Below, piece after piece: positions 25,873-35,885 of a stretch of DNA of 57,805 bases. How positions within the stretch are numbered: the stretch's first letter is position 1; every line of letters starts with the position of its first letter. Source of the stretch: Bacteroidales bacterium (GTDB lineage Bacteria > Bacteroidota > Bacteroidia > Bacteroidales > UBA932); NCBI GenBank assembly GCA_017399905.1, contig JAFQAR010000060.1:1-57805 (forward strand), written 5' to 3'. The notes beneath the pieces are model-generated. The model was given only the letters and a program-made list of their open reading frames with translations. It was not told the origin of the DNA and made no database searches. Both the position numbers and the translations under genes were made by a program.

Positions 25873-28239
25873 TTACAAAACATCTTTTTCTGAATCTATT
25901 ATACCCGGAAGCCCGGTCACGGAACCAGTTTTCAAGGCCTTGCCTTTTCTCACTTCCCTGATTATTCGCCTGTCGACAGCATCGCGTTTCTTTGATGCTC
26001 CGGCATGCCTGAGGACATCCTTATATGCATCCTCCGCGTCCTGAACAGCCAGACCCACCTTCACGGCAAACGGAGTGACGACCGATGCGTCTTCATAACG
26101 GTCCTCCCATTCTTCCATCTTCCTGTAATCCGGCTTACGTCCTTCAAGGCCACCCTTTCTTACAGCGGAAACATCATACTCATTATCTGAAATGTAGAAT
26201 GAGCCAGGGATCATCGACGTCGTTGATGATGTGCTGATGTCAAGCCATTCTCCATCCAGATGTCTTGTGGCCGGACCCGGACGGAACCAGTTTTCAACCA
26301 CATTGAACCAGCCTTCCTCCCCACCATAGATGGCCTTCATGCCCCAGTTGTAGACGACATTGTTCACGAACTCCACCGTACCTCTTCCTGTAAGCAGTTC
26401 CTGACCATGATATAAGCGGGGATGGTCGAAACGAGGGTTGCGGCTGTTGTTATGTGCAAACAGATTATGATGGAAAGACACATTCCTGCCACCCCAGATG
26501 CCTCCATATCCATGCTGTCCCTTATGGTGGACAGATGCATTTAGAGCTTCCGATATGATGCACCACTGGATTGTAGCATCGGTTATGTTATAGAAGGAAG
26601 CATTCTCGTCTACCGCCCAGCTTATCGAGCAATGGTCGAAAATGATATTGCCGCATCTTTTTGCGCCCAAAGCATCAGCCTCGGCTCCAGCGGCAGACCC
26701 CAGCCTGAAACGCATGTATCTTATGACAGTATGGTCAGCCTCGACAAAGACATTATGGTCACGGAGAGTGATTCCGGCTCCGGGAGCGGTCTCGCCAAGA
26801 ATGGAAATATAAGGATTACTGATATTCAGCGGAGCGGTAAGATGTATGTCTCCGCTCACTGCAAAAGTCACGATTCTTGGCCCTTCAGCTTCAACTGCAT
26901 GACGGAGAGTGCCCTCTAATCCATCATCTGCAAGAGAAGTCACGACATACTCCTTGCCGCCGCGACCACCGGCTGCATATTTTCCGCATCCCTCAGCTCC
27001 TTCAAAAGCGACAGGAAGATCACGCTCCGGAAAATAATCGATATTATGCCTTGCCTCCCACTCGAGCGAAGCCCAGATGAAAGGTCCGACTCCCTTGCAG
27101 TCGTTTTCTATGACCGGTTCGCTGAGATAGTATTCGAAATCACCTTTGCGCATCTGCTTTCCGCCAAGGCCACCGACTGCGCAGCAATCCGTCATCGAGA
27201 TGGTTCCGTCTTCATTTTCACGTATGAAACGATCGATGAACTTAGGATACAGACCGAGGATATAATCCTTGTGGGAATCATCTATATATCCCATCCTCAA
27301 ACCTTTGAGAAAGGCATATATGAACATTATCGAACATGTAGCTTCCTGATAGTTGCCCTCACGGTCCGGGCAGTCAAGCACCTGATACCACATTCCGGTC
27401 TCCTTGTCCGCCCACTTAGGAAGAACCTCAAGGAAATAGTTGAGCTGGCCTATCAGTTCCTTCCTGCCGGGATGCTTTGAAGGGAGATAATCCAGCACCT
27501 CCACCAAGGCCACAGCATACCAGCCGTTCGCGCGTCCCCAGGCATGTTCGGAAAGTCCGGTCTGAGGATCGCACCAGAACATGGTGCGGGACTCGTCCCA
27601 CGCATGACGGAAAAGTCCGGTTGCAGGATCGAGAGTATTCTGCGCCCCTGCAGTGAACTGATGCACTATATCCGCGAACAGAGAATCCTTCTGTTCCTTC
27701 GGAGCATATCTCTTCGTGTATTCCGCATAGAACGGAAGAGCCATATAGAAGCCGTCCAGCCACACCTGATGAGGATATATCTGCTTATGCCAGAACTCAC
27801 CAGACTTCGTACGCGGCTGATCATCTATCTGTTCACGTATCATACGGGTCACGCGGCGATAACGTTTGTCCTGATCTCCATACATGTCATGAAGATCGAA
27901 ATAGATTCTTGCCGGACAGATATGGTCTACATTGAAGTTCGATTTCTTGTATTTGTAGACATCACCTTTCTCCGTCGCCATGGTATCCGCCCAGGCACGG
28001 ACGTAATCGACAGCTTCAGGGAGTTCATATCGCTTTGCAGCATCAAGGAAGGACTTAAGTTCAAGCCCTGTGGTATAATTCCACTTGCGTTCACCATTCC
28101 TTCCGTCAAGATATGTAGCATCCGGATTACGCTTCATCTCGGACCTTATCATCCTGACCGAGTATGGCTCCTGCGCTGCTGATGCAAGCGAAACAAGCAT
28201 CACAGCGACGGATATGGACATATTCTTCAATTTTTTCAT
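25873..28239 (-). CDS. Fusion of GH105 unsaturated glucuronyl/galacturonyl hydrolase and PL1 pectate lyase
   Basis: 788 residues with a signal peptide (cleavage near ASAAQ, residue 23). Residues about 28-410 form a GH105-type alpha/alpha barrel: FNVDHICPAR near 102-111 and YPHQVWLDGFYMALPF near 155-170, in which Asp162 is the likely catalytic acid. Residues about 418-788 form a PL1 beta-helix: FEGAEGCGKYAAGGRGG, IIFDHCSISWAVDE, HHKGQHGYGGIWGG and NSRNPRFDHPRL. The lyase creates unsaturated uronic acid ends and the hydrolase removes them, so the fusion joins consecutive steps. Its start overlaps the regulator stop by four bases (ATGA), suggesting coupled translation. Confidence 0.9.
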   Translation of the reverse strand: MKKLKNMSISVAVMLVSLASAAQEPYSVRMIRSEMKRNPDATYLDGRNGERKWNYTTGLELKSFLDAAKRYELPEAVDYVRAWADTMATEKGDVYKYKKSNFNVDHICPARIYFDLHDMYGDQDKRYRRVTRMIREQIDDQPRTKSGEFWHKQIYPHQVWLDGFYMALPFYAEYTKRYAPKEQKDSLFADIVHQFTAGAQNTLDPATGLFRHAWDESRTMFWCDPQTGLSEHAWGRANGWYAVALVEVLDYLPSKHPGRKELIGQLNYFLEVLPKWADKETGMWYQVLDCPDREGNYQEATCSIMFIYAFLKGLRMGYIDDSHKDYILGLYPKFIDRFIRENEDGTISMTDCCAVGGLGGKQMRKGDFEYYLSEPVIENDCKGVGPFIWASLEWEARHNIDYFPERDLPVAFEGAEGCGKYAAGGRGGKEYVVTSLADDGLEGTLRHAVEAEGPRIVTFAVSGDIHLTAPLNISNPYISILGETAPGAGITLRDHNVFVEADHTVIRYMRFRLGSAAGAEADALGAKRCGNIIFDHCSISWAVDENASFYNITDATIQWCIISEALNASVHHKGQHGYGGIWGGRNVSFHHNLFAHNNSRNPRFDHPRLYHGQELLTGRGTVEFVNNVVYNWGMKAIYGGEEGWFNVVENWFRPGPATRHLDGEWLDISTSSTTSMIPGSFYISDNEYDVSAVRKGGLEGRKPDYRKMEEWEDRYEDASVVTPFAVKVGLAVQDAEDAYKDVLRHAGASKKRDAVDRRIIREVRKGKALKTGSVTGLPGIIDSEKDVL

Positions 28240-31200
28240 GACTTGAACTGTTTTATGTAATCCGCAGGCGACATTCCGAAATGCTTCTTGAAGCTGCGAC
28301 TGAAATAACCGGGATCTGAAAATCCCACCTTGTATGATGTCTCGGAAACGGAGTATTGTCCGCTTTTGAGGTAATATGTAGCCTTCTCCATCCTGAAATC
28401 CTGTATGAGTTCCACCGGAGACTTGCCGGTAAGGCCCTTTATCTTGTTGTACATGGACGTACGTCCCATACCGACATAGGATGCAAGCTGATCGACAGTC
28501 ACTTCCGCATCACCCACATTGTCCTCAAGCCACACCATGACCTTCTTTATAAGGTTCTCGTCCCTGTCTGTAATGACTATCGCTTCCGGAGAAATCTCGA
28601 TCTTGCCCTTAACAGGCTTCTTTCCTTCCAGATTCCTGCCGGAAGATATAGAAGATATAAGTTCACGCCTGCGCTCAAGCATGTTGTCTATCCTTGCCAT
28701 GAGAAGTTCCATCGTGAACGGCTTGGCAATATATCCGTCAGCTCCATACTTCATGGCACGCACATGGGTGTCGTCTTCATGCTTCGCCGTTATCATAACG
28801 ATAGGTATATGACTGGTAGAGAAGTCGTTACGCAGATTATTGATAAGCTCCATTCCATCCATCACAGGCATCATGAGGTCGGTGACCACGATATCCGGCA
28901 TCCAGCCGTCATGGATGATCTGCAAGGCCTCGCTGCCATTTGAAGCATCCTGTACCTCGTACTTGCTGATGAGACAATTATAGATGTACACCTTGAGCTC
29001 AGCGTTATCCTCGACGACAAGCACCTTCAGAGCCCCTTCAGGGAATGATGCTTCCTTCTTGTACTTGCCGAGTCCATAGGTTCCTGATGTCTCCTTTACA
29101 TCCTCATAATCGACGAACTGGGCATTTTCTTCCGAGAAGCGGTCCCTGTCTATCGGAAGACGCACGAAGAACTTCGAGCCGGCACCCTTTTCACTCTCGA
29201 CCCATATATCTCCTCCATGCATATCGGTTATCTCCTTGCAGAAAGACAGACCTATTCCGCTGCTGGCCATTCCTCTGAAGGCTGATGCACTGCCCTTCGT
29301 GAACGGCTCGAATATAGATTCCTGATTCTCCTTAGGAACGCCTATCCCGTTATCCTTCACCATGATGCGGAAATCCTTGCCTCCTTCCCTGTAAAGGACA
29401 CCCACCTCTATCTTTCCTCCATCGGATGTATATTTGAAAGCGTTCGACAGAAGGTTATATATCAAGGCCTCAAGACGTATAGAATCGCCCCAGACCATCA
29501 GGGTATCCACCGATCTGATCATGCGCATTTCCATCTGACGCTCGGATGACATATCACGGAAATCATCATATACATCCTGCACAAGCTTCACCACATCGAA
29601 ATGGCTTACCTTGAGGCGCATCCTGCCGTCAGCGATCGACCTCGTGTCAAGAAGCTGGTTGACGAGCGTCAACATTCTCTTGGCATTCTTCTGGACAATG
29701 TTTACACTGTATTCGTTCGCATCTCCGGAACGGGTCTTCCGGCTGATCTCATCTATACCCCCAAGAATCAAGGTAAGAGGCGTCCTGAGTTCATGAGATA
29801 TGTTCGTGAAGAACCTTGCCTTTATGTCGTTAAGATTCTGTTCAAGCCTCACATCATTCTTGAGCTTCATCGACGTCATAAGCACTTTGGCCAGAAGAGC
29901 TATAAGTCCCAGACCGAGCAGGACATAAATGATCTTCGCAACAGCTGAATTCCATATTGACGGCCTTATGTGCACATCAATGCTTATCGCGTCAGCTGCA
30001 TTTCCATCCTCATTGTAGGTCTCGACTACCTTGAAGACATACTTGCCTGGGGGAATACGCGAATATGTCGCCCGGTTGCTGCCGGAAGCGGAAATGAGCT
30101 TCTTGTCATACCCCTGCAGCATATATGAATATGACTTCTTCCCGCTCATGCTGAAATCAAGTGACGAGAAATCTATCCTGAAGAAGGAATAATCATGCGG
30201 GATGATCATCTTATCGGAAAAAGGAGTTCTCTTTCCATCTATGCTCAGTCCGGTCAACGCAAGCCTTCCGGGCTTCTGCGGAGTCTCGAACAGCGCCGGA
30301 ACTATCCTGTAGACATTGTCATAGGTGCCGAAAAGGATCGATCCGTCGTCAAGTGCGGCACATGTAGCCTCACTGAACGAAGTGGCCGGAACACCGTCGT
30401 ATCTTGTAAAGTTATGGACGACTGACGTTTCAGGATCATAGGTGGAAAGGCCGACTTCAGTAGCGATCCATATCACACCTTCCTGATCCTCCGCCGCAGA
30501 ATGTATTATATTGCTGGCAAGACCGTCATCCGTGCTGATTATCTCGAAACGCGGATATCCGTTCTCGAAATACAGACGGTTCAGGCCGCCGCCGAAAGTA
30601 CACAGCCACGTCGAGCCGTTGCGGTCGGTGAAGATATGTATAATGTCGTTGTTGCCCAAAGAAGACATATCACCAGGTATCTTACGTATGAGATTGAACA
30701 CCGTAAGCTCTGGTTTATCGGATGGCTCGAAAAGTATGAGGCCGCCTACAGCTGCGACAAGCATGCGCCCGTCAGGCATGCAATGAAGGTAGCGGACCCT
30801 TTCACCCTCTTCCTTCGGATAGTCCGGAAAACTGTTATCGACCGTCACGAATTCTTCGCTGTCAGGTGTCGGCAGCATGGAAAGGGAACCTCCATAAGTA
30901 CCTATCCATATCCTCCCGTCCTTATCCTGTTCTATTGAATATATATTATTGGAACTCAGGGAATTTTCATCAGAAGAATCATGTCTGAAGCGCTTATACG
31001 TCCAATCCTCACCGTCAGGAGTCATCTTTATCAGACCATCTCCCTTGGTTCCGAGCCATATGTTTCCGGATGTATCCTCAAATATCGAATAGATGACACC
31101 GAGATCTCCGCTTCCCGAATCCGGGAATCTGCGGCACGTCTTCAGATCAGGAGAATATCTGTACAGTTCACGGCTTTTCGCAGCCACCCAGACATATCCC

Positions 31201-32549
31201 CTGCTGTCCTTGAGCATGGCCCTCACTTCCGAAGACGCCCTGATGTCATCCGACCTTGTAGGCATGACCTTGATATCTACCTTAGGCGTAATCACCGTGA
31301 CTTTCTCAAGGCCTCGCCCTACTGTAGACATCCAGAGCACACCTGAACCGTCTATCTCATAGCAGGCCACTCCGTTCATGAAACGGTTGTCCTCATGCTC
31401 CTTGACATTGTTCAGCGGAACTATCTCATCGGAAGCACGGTCATAGTAACCGAAACCGTAATTGTTCATCTTTATCCACAGCCTGCCATCGCTTTCCTTG
31501 ACCATTGCCAGGGTATCGACATAGTAGGACATCACGTTGTTGGTGTGCTCATAATGCTTGAAGCGGCTTCCGGATTCATCGTATGACCATATGCCTGTAC
31601 GTTCCGTCGCAATCCACAAAAGGCCTTCAGGATCAGGGAAGAGATATCTTACGCGTCCCATATCCGTACGGCTGACCTTCATTTCCATGGATTCCGTATC
31701 GACATATGCGACTGCGCCATCCTGGAAACCGAGATAAAGGTGTTCCTTCGGGCCGGTAAGGGTCATGGACGTAAGGTAGCCGAGATTCAGCTTCCTGAGA
31801 TCCGTCCTTTTCTGTCCCCTTGTATCCATATCGACTGCAAGGAGCTGGTCAGGACATGCAAAATAAAGACAGCCGTCCTTCTCGACGAAATCGACGACAT
31901 CAGTATTTCTGGCGAGCAGGGAGACATCCCCCTCCTTTATCATGGATATTCCGTTTTCAGTCGAAACGTATATCGTGCCTTCGGAATCCTCATAGACAGA
32001 TGAGACCTCCTTTCCCGGATTGTTTTCCGTCACGTTGAAATAAAGGTCATACGAAAGGTCTTCCGAGACACTGAAAAGGCCGGCACCTGCAAGCGCCACC
32101 CACACATTGCCATGGCTGTCGCATGTGACATGGTCGACCTTCGCATTGTTGACGGGAAAGTCTTCCAGGCCGGCAGGAACCGCAGTAAAAGATTCCTCAT
32201 CCACATCGAAACGATAAAGATGGTAATCATAGGTCATGAACCACAGATGGCCGTTCACATCTTCCTGAACCGACAGGATCCTGTTGTGGGACAGGTCCGA
32301 ATAATCGCCCGGCATCATCGTATAATTCACGAAACCGTTTCCGTCATATCGGCTGAGACCATACCAGGTACACAACCATAGATATCCGCGGCTGTCCTGA
32401 TGGATATCACAGATCGAATTATGCGGAAGGCCGTCATCGGAGGAATAATGCTCGAAAATGAAACCGAGAGGTTCGGTCTTGGCATTCATCCATTCTGATG
32501 GTCCGCAGAGAAGAATAAGCAGGGCGGTTACTATCCGGAAGTATCTCAT
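28236..32549 (-). CDS. Hybrid two-component system regulator (periplasmic sensor to AraC DNA-binding)
   Basis: 1437 residues in one chain: signal peptide, about 14 two-component-regulator propeller repeats (DSRGYLWLCTWYGLSRYDG and similar) to about residue 770, a Y_Y_Y beta-sandwich, a membrane helix about 870-890 (IIYVLLGLGLIALLAKVL), a histidine kinase with ISHELRTPL (phosphorylated His near 920) and ATPase boxes (DNGIGVP, SGIGLSFC), a receiver with VVTDLMMPVMDG (Asp near 1225), and a C-terminal AraC helix-turn-helix (VGFSDPGYFSRSFKKHFG). Such proteins sense periplasmic oligosaccharides and activate their own locus. It lies 25 bases after the esterase gene and is coupled to GH105-PL1. The pectic ligand is inferred. 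Confidence 0.95.
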   Translation of the reverse strand: MRYFRIVTALLILLCGPSEWMNAKTEPLGFIFEHYSSDDGLPHNSICDIHQDSRGYLWLCTWYGLSRYDGNGFVNYTMMPGDYSDLSHNRILSVQEDVNGHLWFMTYDYHLYRFDVDEESFTAVPAGLEDFPVNNAKVDHVTCDSHGNVWVALAGAGLFSVSEDLSYDLYFNVTENNPGKEVSSVYEDSEGTIYVSTENGISMIKEGDVSLLARNTDVVDFVEKDGCLYFACPDQLLAVDMDTRGQKRTDLRKLNLGYLTSMTLTGPKEHLYLGFQDGAVAYVDTESMEMKVSRTDMGRVRYLFPDPEGLLWIATERTGIWSYDESGSRFKHYEHTNNVMSYYVDTLAMVKESDGRLWIKMNNYGFGYYDRASDEIVPLNNVKEHEDNRFMNGVACYEIDGSGVLWMSTVGRGLEKVTVITPKVDIKVMPTRSDDIRASSEVRAMLKDSRGYVWVAAKSRELYRYSPDLKTCRRFPDSGSGDLGVIYSIFEDTSGNIWLGTKGDGLIKMTPDGEDWTYKRFRHDSSDENSLSSNNIYSIEQDKDGRIWIGTYGGSLSMLPTPDSEEFVTVDNSFPDYPKEEGERVRYLHCMPDGRMLVAAVGGLILFEPSDKPELTVFNLIRKIPGDMSSLGNNDIIHIFTDRNGSTWLCTFGGGLNRLYFENGYPRFEIISTDDGLASNIIHSAAEDQEGVIWIATEVGLSTYDPETSVVHNFTRYDGVPATSFSEATCAALDDGSILFGTYDNVYRIVPALFETPQKPGRLALTGLSIDGKRTPFSDKMIIPHDYSFFRIDFSSLDFSMSGKKSYSYMLQGYDKKLISASGSNRATYSRIPPGKYVFKVVETYNEDGNAADAISIDVHIRPSIWNSAVAKIIYVLLGLGLIALLAKVLMTSMKLKNDVRLEQNLNDIKARFFTNISHELRTPLTLILGGIDEISRKTRSGDANEYSVNIVQKNAKRMLTLVNQLLDTRSIADGRMRLKVSHFDVVKLVQDVYDDFRDMSSERQMEMRMIRSVDTLMVWGDSIRLEALIYNLLSNAFKYTSDGGKIEVGVLYREGGKDFRIMVKDNGIGVPKENQESIFEPFTKGSASAFRGMASSGIGLSFCKEITDMHGGDIWVESEKGAGSKFFVRLPIDRDRFSEENAQFVDYEDVKETSGTYGLGKYKKEASFPEGALKVLVVEDNAELKVYIYNCLISKYEVQDASNGSEALQIIHDGWMPDIVVTDLMMPVMDGMELINNLRNDFSTSHIPIVMITAKHEDDTHVRAMKYGADGYIAKPFTMELLMARIDNMLERRRELISSISSGRNLEGKKPVKGKIEISPEAIVITDRDENLIKKVMVWLEDNVGDAEVTVDQLASYVGMGRTSMYNKIKGLTGKSPVELIQDFRMEKATYYLKSGQYSVSETSYKVGFSDPGYFSRSFKKHFGMSPADYIKQFKS

Positions 32550-32574
32550 ATGTCAATGATATCCCGTAAAGTTA

Positions 32575-34266
32575 CTAAAAGACCTTGAAATACCAATCCA
32601 CCTTGATATCCTTTCCATTCTTGTCCTGCTCACTGCCGCACTGCAGGACATTCTCCGGAGTATATTTCTTCAGATCCTTTGCCTTCAGTTCATGGGACCA
32701 TTTCACTCTTTCCTCATGCGTTGCAGCACCTGGACCGCTGTTGCCGTATTCCGCATAGAAGGTTGTCTTTTCAGCATACGGCTTGCTCCAGTTATGCCAT
32801 CCTTCCGTACGTATATGGTCACCAAGCTCACATCCGATGAATACCGTCTTAGCATATGACCTCCACGGGCGTCCGAGATATACTGAAGTCGTCTTTTCAT
32901 CATGGATCAGGCGGCAGTTCATGAAGACATAGCCGAATTCCGCTCCTTCCGGAGTCGACGCCGCCGTTATGTAGCTGTCCTTCTTGCTCAATATCGTACA
33001 ATCCTCGAACCAGCACGTCGAGGCTCCGAAAATGAAGTCTGTAGTACCTTCGATCCAACAGTTGCGAAAATACTGCCTCTGTCCCTTTCCATATGTATAG
33101 ACCGTATCCTGATTTGCCAGGAACCTGCAGTTGATGAAGGCCACGCGGTCGGCATCTACGGTTATCGCGCATGCCTGGCCGATTTCACGTCCCTCACCGG
33201 CGGAATTCTCAACAGTGATGTTCTCTGCAAGGAAATCATCGGCATACAGAAAGACTGTCGACGTTGCCGATGTTCCCATTTCATAGCCGGTAGGTCCGGT
33301 CTTCTTCGCATAGTCATCCCATGTAATCACAGTTCCCTCAGCGGACTGTCCGATAAGGTGGAGCCTCTGCTTGTTGGCAGGAACCGTAACCTTCTCACGA
33401 TACACTCCGTCCTTGATGTAGATAGTCGTCTCATCCTGCTTGCAATAGTCAGGAGCAGCATCCACAGCCTCCTGGACCGTGAAGAAGTCACCGCTTCCAT
33501 CCTTTGCCACAACGAAGTCATATTCAACCACATGGGCTGCAAGTTCAGGTATCACCTTCACTATTTCCGGAAGAAGAAGATTGACGATCTTTCTGGCTCC
33601 GGCCACGTTCGTGTGCGTATTGTCTACCTTTCCGTCAGGATGTCTCGGGTTAGTACCCTTTTCCACCCACATGTAATATCTGCGTGTCGCCTCGTCTCCA
33701 AGAGACGAAAGCCATGCCTGGGTGACGCTGTTGGCATCTATGAACGGCAGTCCATATTCATCCGCAATCTGCTTTGCTGCTGCAGGATAGTCGCCATGAC
33801 ATTCAGTCTTGAGCTTTCCCTCATCGTCAAACCATCTGCGCGATACAGGAGTAAAGATTACAGGCTTTGCCCCTACGCTCAAGGCATGATCCACGAAGAT
33901 CCTCAGATTTTCCTGATATGCTCCGAATGGAGCGGCATACCTTGTCGTATCCGACTCCTTTGAATCGTTATGGCCGAACTGGATGAAGAGATATTCACCG
34001 GACTTCAGGTCCTTCTTCACCCTGTCCCATATGCCGAGAGTCTGGAAACTCCTGGTGCTGCGTCCGTTCTGGGCATAATTGGCAATGACCACATTCGTAT
34101 CCACATGTGATTTCAGGCGCTGTCCCCAACCTCTTTCAGGGTTTTCATATGAAAGGTCCTTGTCCGCCATGGTCGAATCGCCCATCAGACGGAGGACAAT
34201 CTTTTCCTGAGCGCAAAGGGAAAGTGTAAGAAAAAGCGAAATGATGACAGATGACAGTTTCTTCAT
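32575..34266 (-). CDS. Fusion of CE12-type acetylesterase and CE8 pectin methylesterase
   Basis: 563 residues with a signal peptide (about 1-20, ending SLCAQ). Residues 22-245 are an SGNH/GDSL hydrolase like rhamnogalacturonan acetylesterase: GDSTMAD with nucleophile Ser31, FGHND at 97-101, and Asp215-Asn-Thr-His218. Residues 250-555 are a CE8 beta-helix: GVYREKV, QDTVY (Asp387), GTTDFIFG (Asp410) and YLGRPW, so all expected catalytic residues are visible. It would remove acetyl and methyl esters from pectin, opening the backbone to GH28 and PL1. The gene starts two bases after GH28. Assignment to CE12 rather than a related SGNH family is from motif memory. Confidence 0.9.
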   Translation of the reverse strand: MKKLSSVIISLFLTLSLCAQEKIVLRLMGDSTMADKDLSYENPERGWGQRLKSHVDTNVVIANYAQNGRSTRSFQTLGIWDRVKKDLKSGEYLFIQFGHNDSKESDTTRYAAPFGAYQENLRIFVDHALSVGAKPVIFTPVSRRWFDDEGKLKTECHGDYPAAAKQIADEYGLPFIDANSVTQAWLSSLGDEATRRYYMWVEKGTNPRHPDGKVDNTHTNVAGARKIVNLLLPEIVKVIPELAAHVVEYDFVVAKDGSGDFFTVQEAVDAAPDYCKQDETTIYIKDGVYREKVTVPANKQRLHLIGQSAEGTVITWDDYAKKTGPTGYEMGTSATSTVFLYADDFLAENITVENSAGEGREIGQACAITVDADRVAFINCRFLANQDTVYTYGKGQRQYFRNCWIEGTTDFIFGASTCWFEDCTILSKKDSYITAASTPEGAEFGYVFMNCRLIHDEKTTSVYLGRPWRSYAKTVFIGCELGDHIRTEGWHNWSKPYAEKTTFYAEYGNSGPGAATHEERVKWSHELKAKDLKKYTPENVLQCGSEQDKNGKDIKVDWYFKVF

Positions 34267-34268
34267 GG

Positions 34269-35882
34269 TCAGTCTATTGTTACGTTAAATGAATTATGCT
34301 GGAAGACATCGGGACGTCCTGTTCCGGAAGAATCCGAACATCCTGAAATCACTACATTTCTGCTGTTTGCAATGACATATCCTTCACCCTCCGACTGATC
34401 GATGCGTACATTCTTCAGGACGACGCCGCTTGAATAACGGATATCCGCACCACGGTCGGAAACGATGTCGCAGTCTTCCACAACTATGTTTTCTATGTTC
34501 TTTTCCGGTATTCCGTTGAAATACATGGCCCTTGCAGCACCGCTGCACACGACGTCACTGATGAAGATATTGCGGAACTGAGGCGTCGTCTCATCAGGAG
34601 CCACATAAGCCACATCGAAGGCAGAAACCCCGTCCGCAGCTGCCTCGACAGCAGATTTACCGCCATAATGAAGGTCGAAAAGCAAAGGTTCGGTAGGTAT
34701 GTTCATCATGACGATGTTGTCGATGTATATATTCTCCACCACGCCTCCGCGACCGCGGCAACTCTTGAATCTGAGGCCTACATCAGTACCGAGGAAACGG
34801 CAGTTGGAAACCTTTATGTTCTGCACACCGCCTGACATCTCGCTGCCTACTACAAATCCGCCGTGGCCATGGAACACGACACAGTTGTCTACAATGAGAT
34901 TCCGACATGGGCGGGCCCTTCTGCGTCCGTCTTCGTTCTTTCCGGACTTGATGCATATGGCATCGTCACCCACATCAAATGTTGAATTGATCACGAGCAC
35001 ATCCTCGCAAGAATCCACATCAAGACCGTCACCGTTCTGGGAGTACCACGGATTACGCACCGTTATATTATTGATTATCACATTCCTGCACATGAGAGGA
35101 TGAATATTCCAGCATGGCGAATTCTGGAAAAGGCAATCCTCAAGGAGCACATTCTCACAATTCTTCAGACCGATGAGCACCGGACGGAGATAGGTCTTTA
35201 CACTGTTCCATTCTTCGTCTGTGACCAGTCCCTGAGGGACATTGAAGGCATCACTCACAATCGAACCTCTGTAAGAAGATGAATCCGGATACCAAACGTC
35301 TCCCTTGGCGTTGGTGAATCCGCCGGACTTCAGAAGACTCTTCCACTGCGACGGAGCTATCTTCGACTTCTTGACCTGCCTCCACGAATCACCGTTTCCG
35401 TCTATCGTTCCACCACCTGTTATGGCGATGTTACGGGCGCCGTCAGCATTGATGGGAGCCAGGCATCTCTTTGTATCCAAACCTTCAAATACGGTCTCGA
35501 CAACCGGATAGAGATCCCTGTCCGTCGAGAAAAGAAGAACGGCATCCGGTGTCAGATGAAGATCTATATTATCCTTTAGAGTTATCGGGCCGGTAAGCCA
35601 TACTCCCTTAGGGACTACAAGTCTTCCTCCTCCAAGATCATGAAGTGTCCCAATGGCATCGGCAAATGCATCCGTATTCAATGCCACTCCGTCTCCGATG
35701 CCTCCGAAGTCCCTGATATCGATTTCTCTCGCAGGGATGTCCGGACGCTCGACCCTCTCCATATCGAAAGGAAGGTCCTCATAAAGATATGCAAACTCGT
35801 AATCTGTGCTGCAGGACAGCAGCGGACCGCCGAGAAGAACGACGGCGGCAATCCGGAAAAGTCCAGTGTTGAAGGTGATCAT
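34269..35882 (-). CDS. GH28 polygalacturonase-family lipoprotein
   Basis: 537 residues with a lipoprotein signal ending LLSC (Cys24). The right-handed beta-helix carries all GH28 catalytic motifs: NGDGLD at 283-288 (Asp285, in place of NTD), GDD at 305-307, GHG at 339-341 and RFK at 371-373. The N-terminal DIRDFGGIGDGVALNTDAF is typical. The enzyme hydrolyses galacturonan (endo or exo not decided) or rhamnogalacturonan linkages. It is the first gene of the regulator-enzyme operon, behind a promoter with an inverted repeat and the shared box. Length is normal for Bacteroidota members. Confidence 0.92.
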   Translation of the reverse strand: MITFNTGLFRIAAVVLLGGPLLSCSTDYEFAYLYEDLPFDMERVERPDIPAREIDIRDFGGIGDGVALNTDAFADAIGTLHDLGGGRLVVPKGVWLTGPITLKDNIDLHLTPDAVLLFSTDRDLYPVVETVFEGLDTKRCLAPINADGARNIAITGGGTIDGNGDSWRQVKKSKIAPSQWKSLLKSGGFTNAKGDVWYPDSSSYRGSIVSDAFNVPQGLVTDEEWNSVKTYLRPVLIGLKNCENVLLEDCLFQNSPCWNIHPLMCRNVIINNITVRNPWYSQNGDGLDVDSCEDVLVINSTFDVGDDAICIKSGKNEDGRRRARPCRNLIVDNCVVFHGHGGFVVGSEMSGGVQNIKVSNCRFLGTDVGLRFKSCRGRGGVVENIYIDNIVMMNIPTEPLLFDLHYGGKSAVEAAADGVSAFDVAYVAPDETTPQFRNIFISDVVCSGAARAMYFNGIPEKNIENIVVEDCDIVSDRGADIRYSSGVVLKNVRIDQSEGEGYVIANSRNVVISGCSDSSGTGRPDVFQHNSFNVTID

Positions 35883-35885
35883 AAG

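Noticed and set aside
32902-33963. A 353-codon open frame on the plus strand
   Set aside because: Antisense to the CE12-CE8 gene, which has full catalytic motifs.
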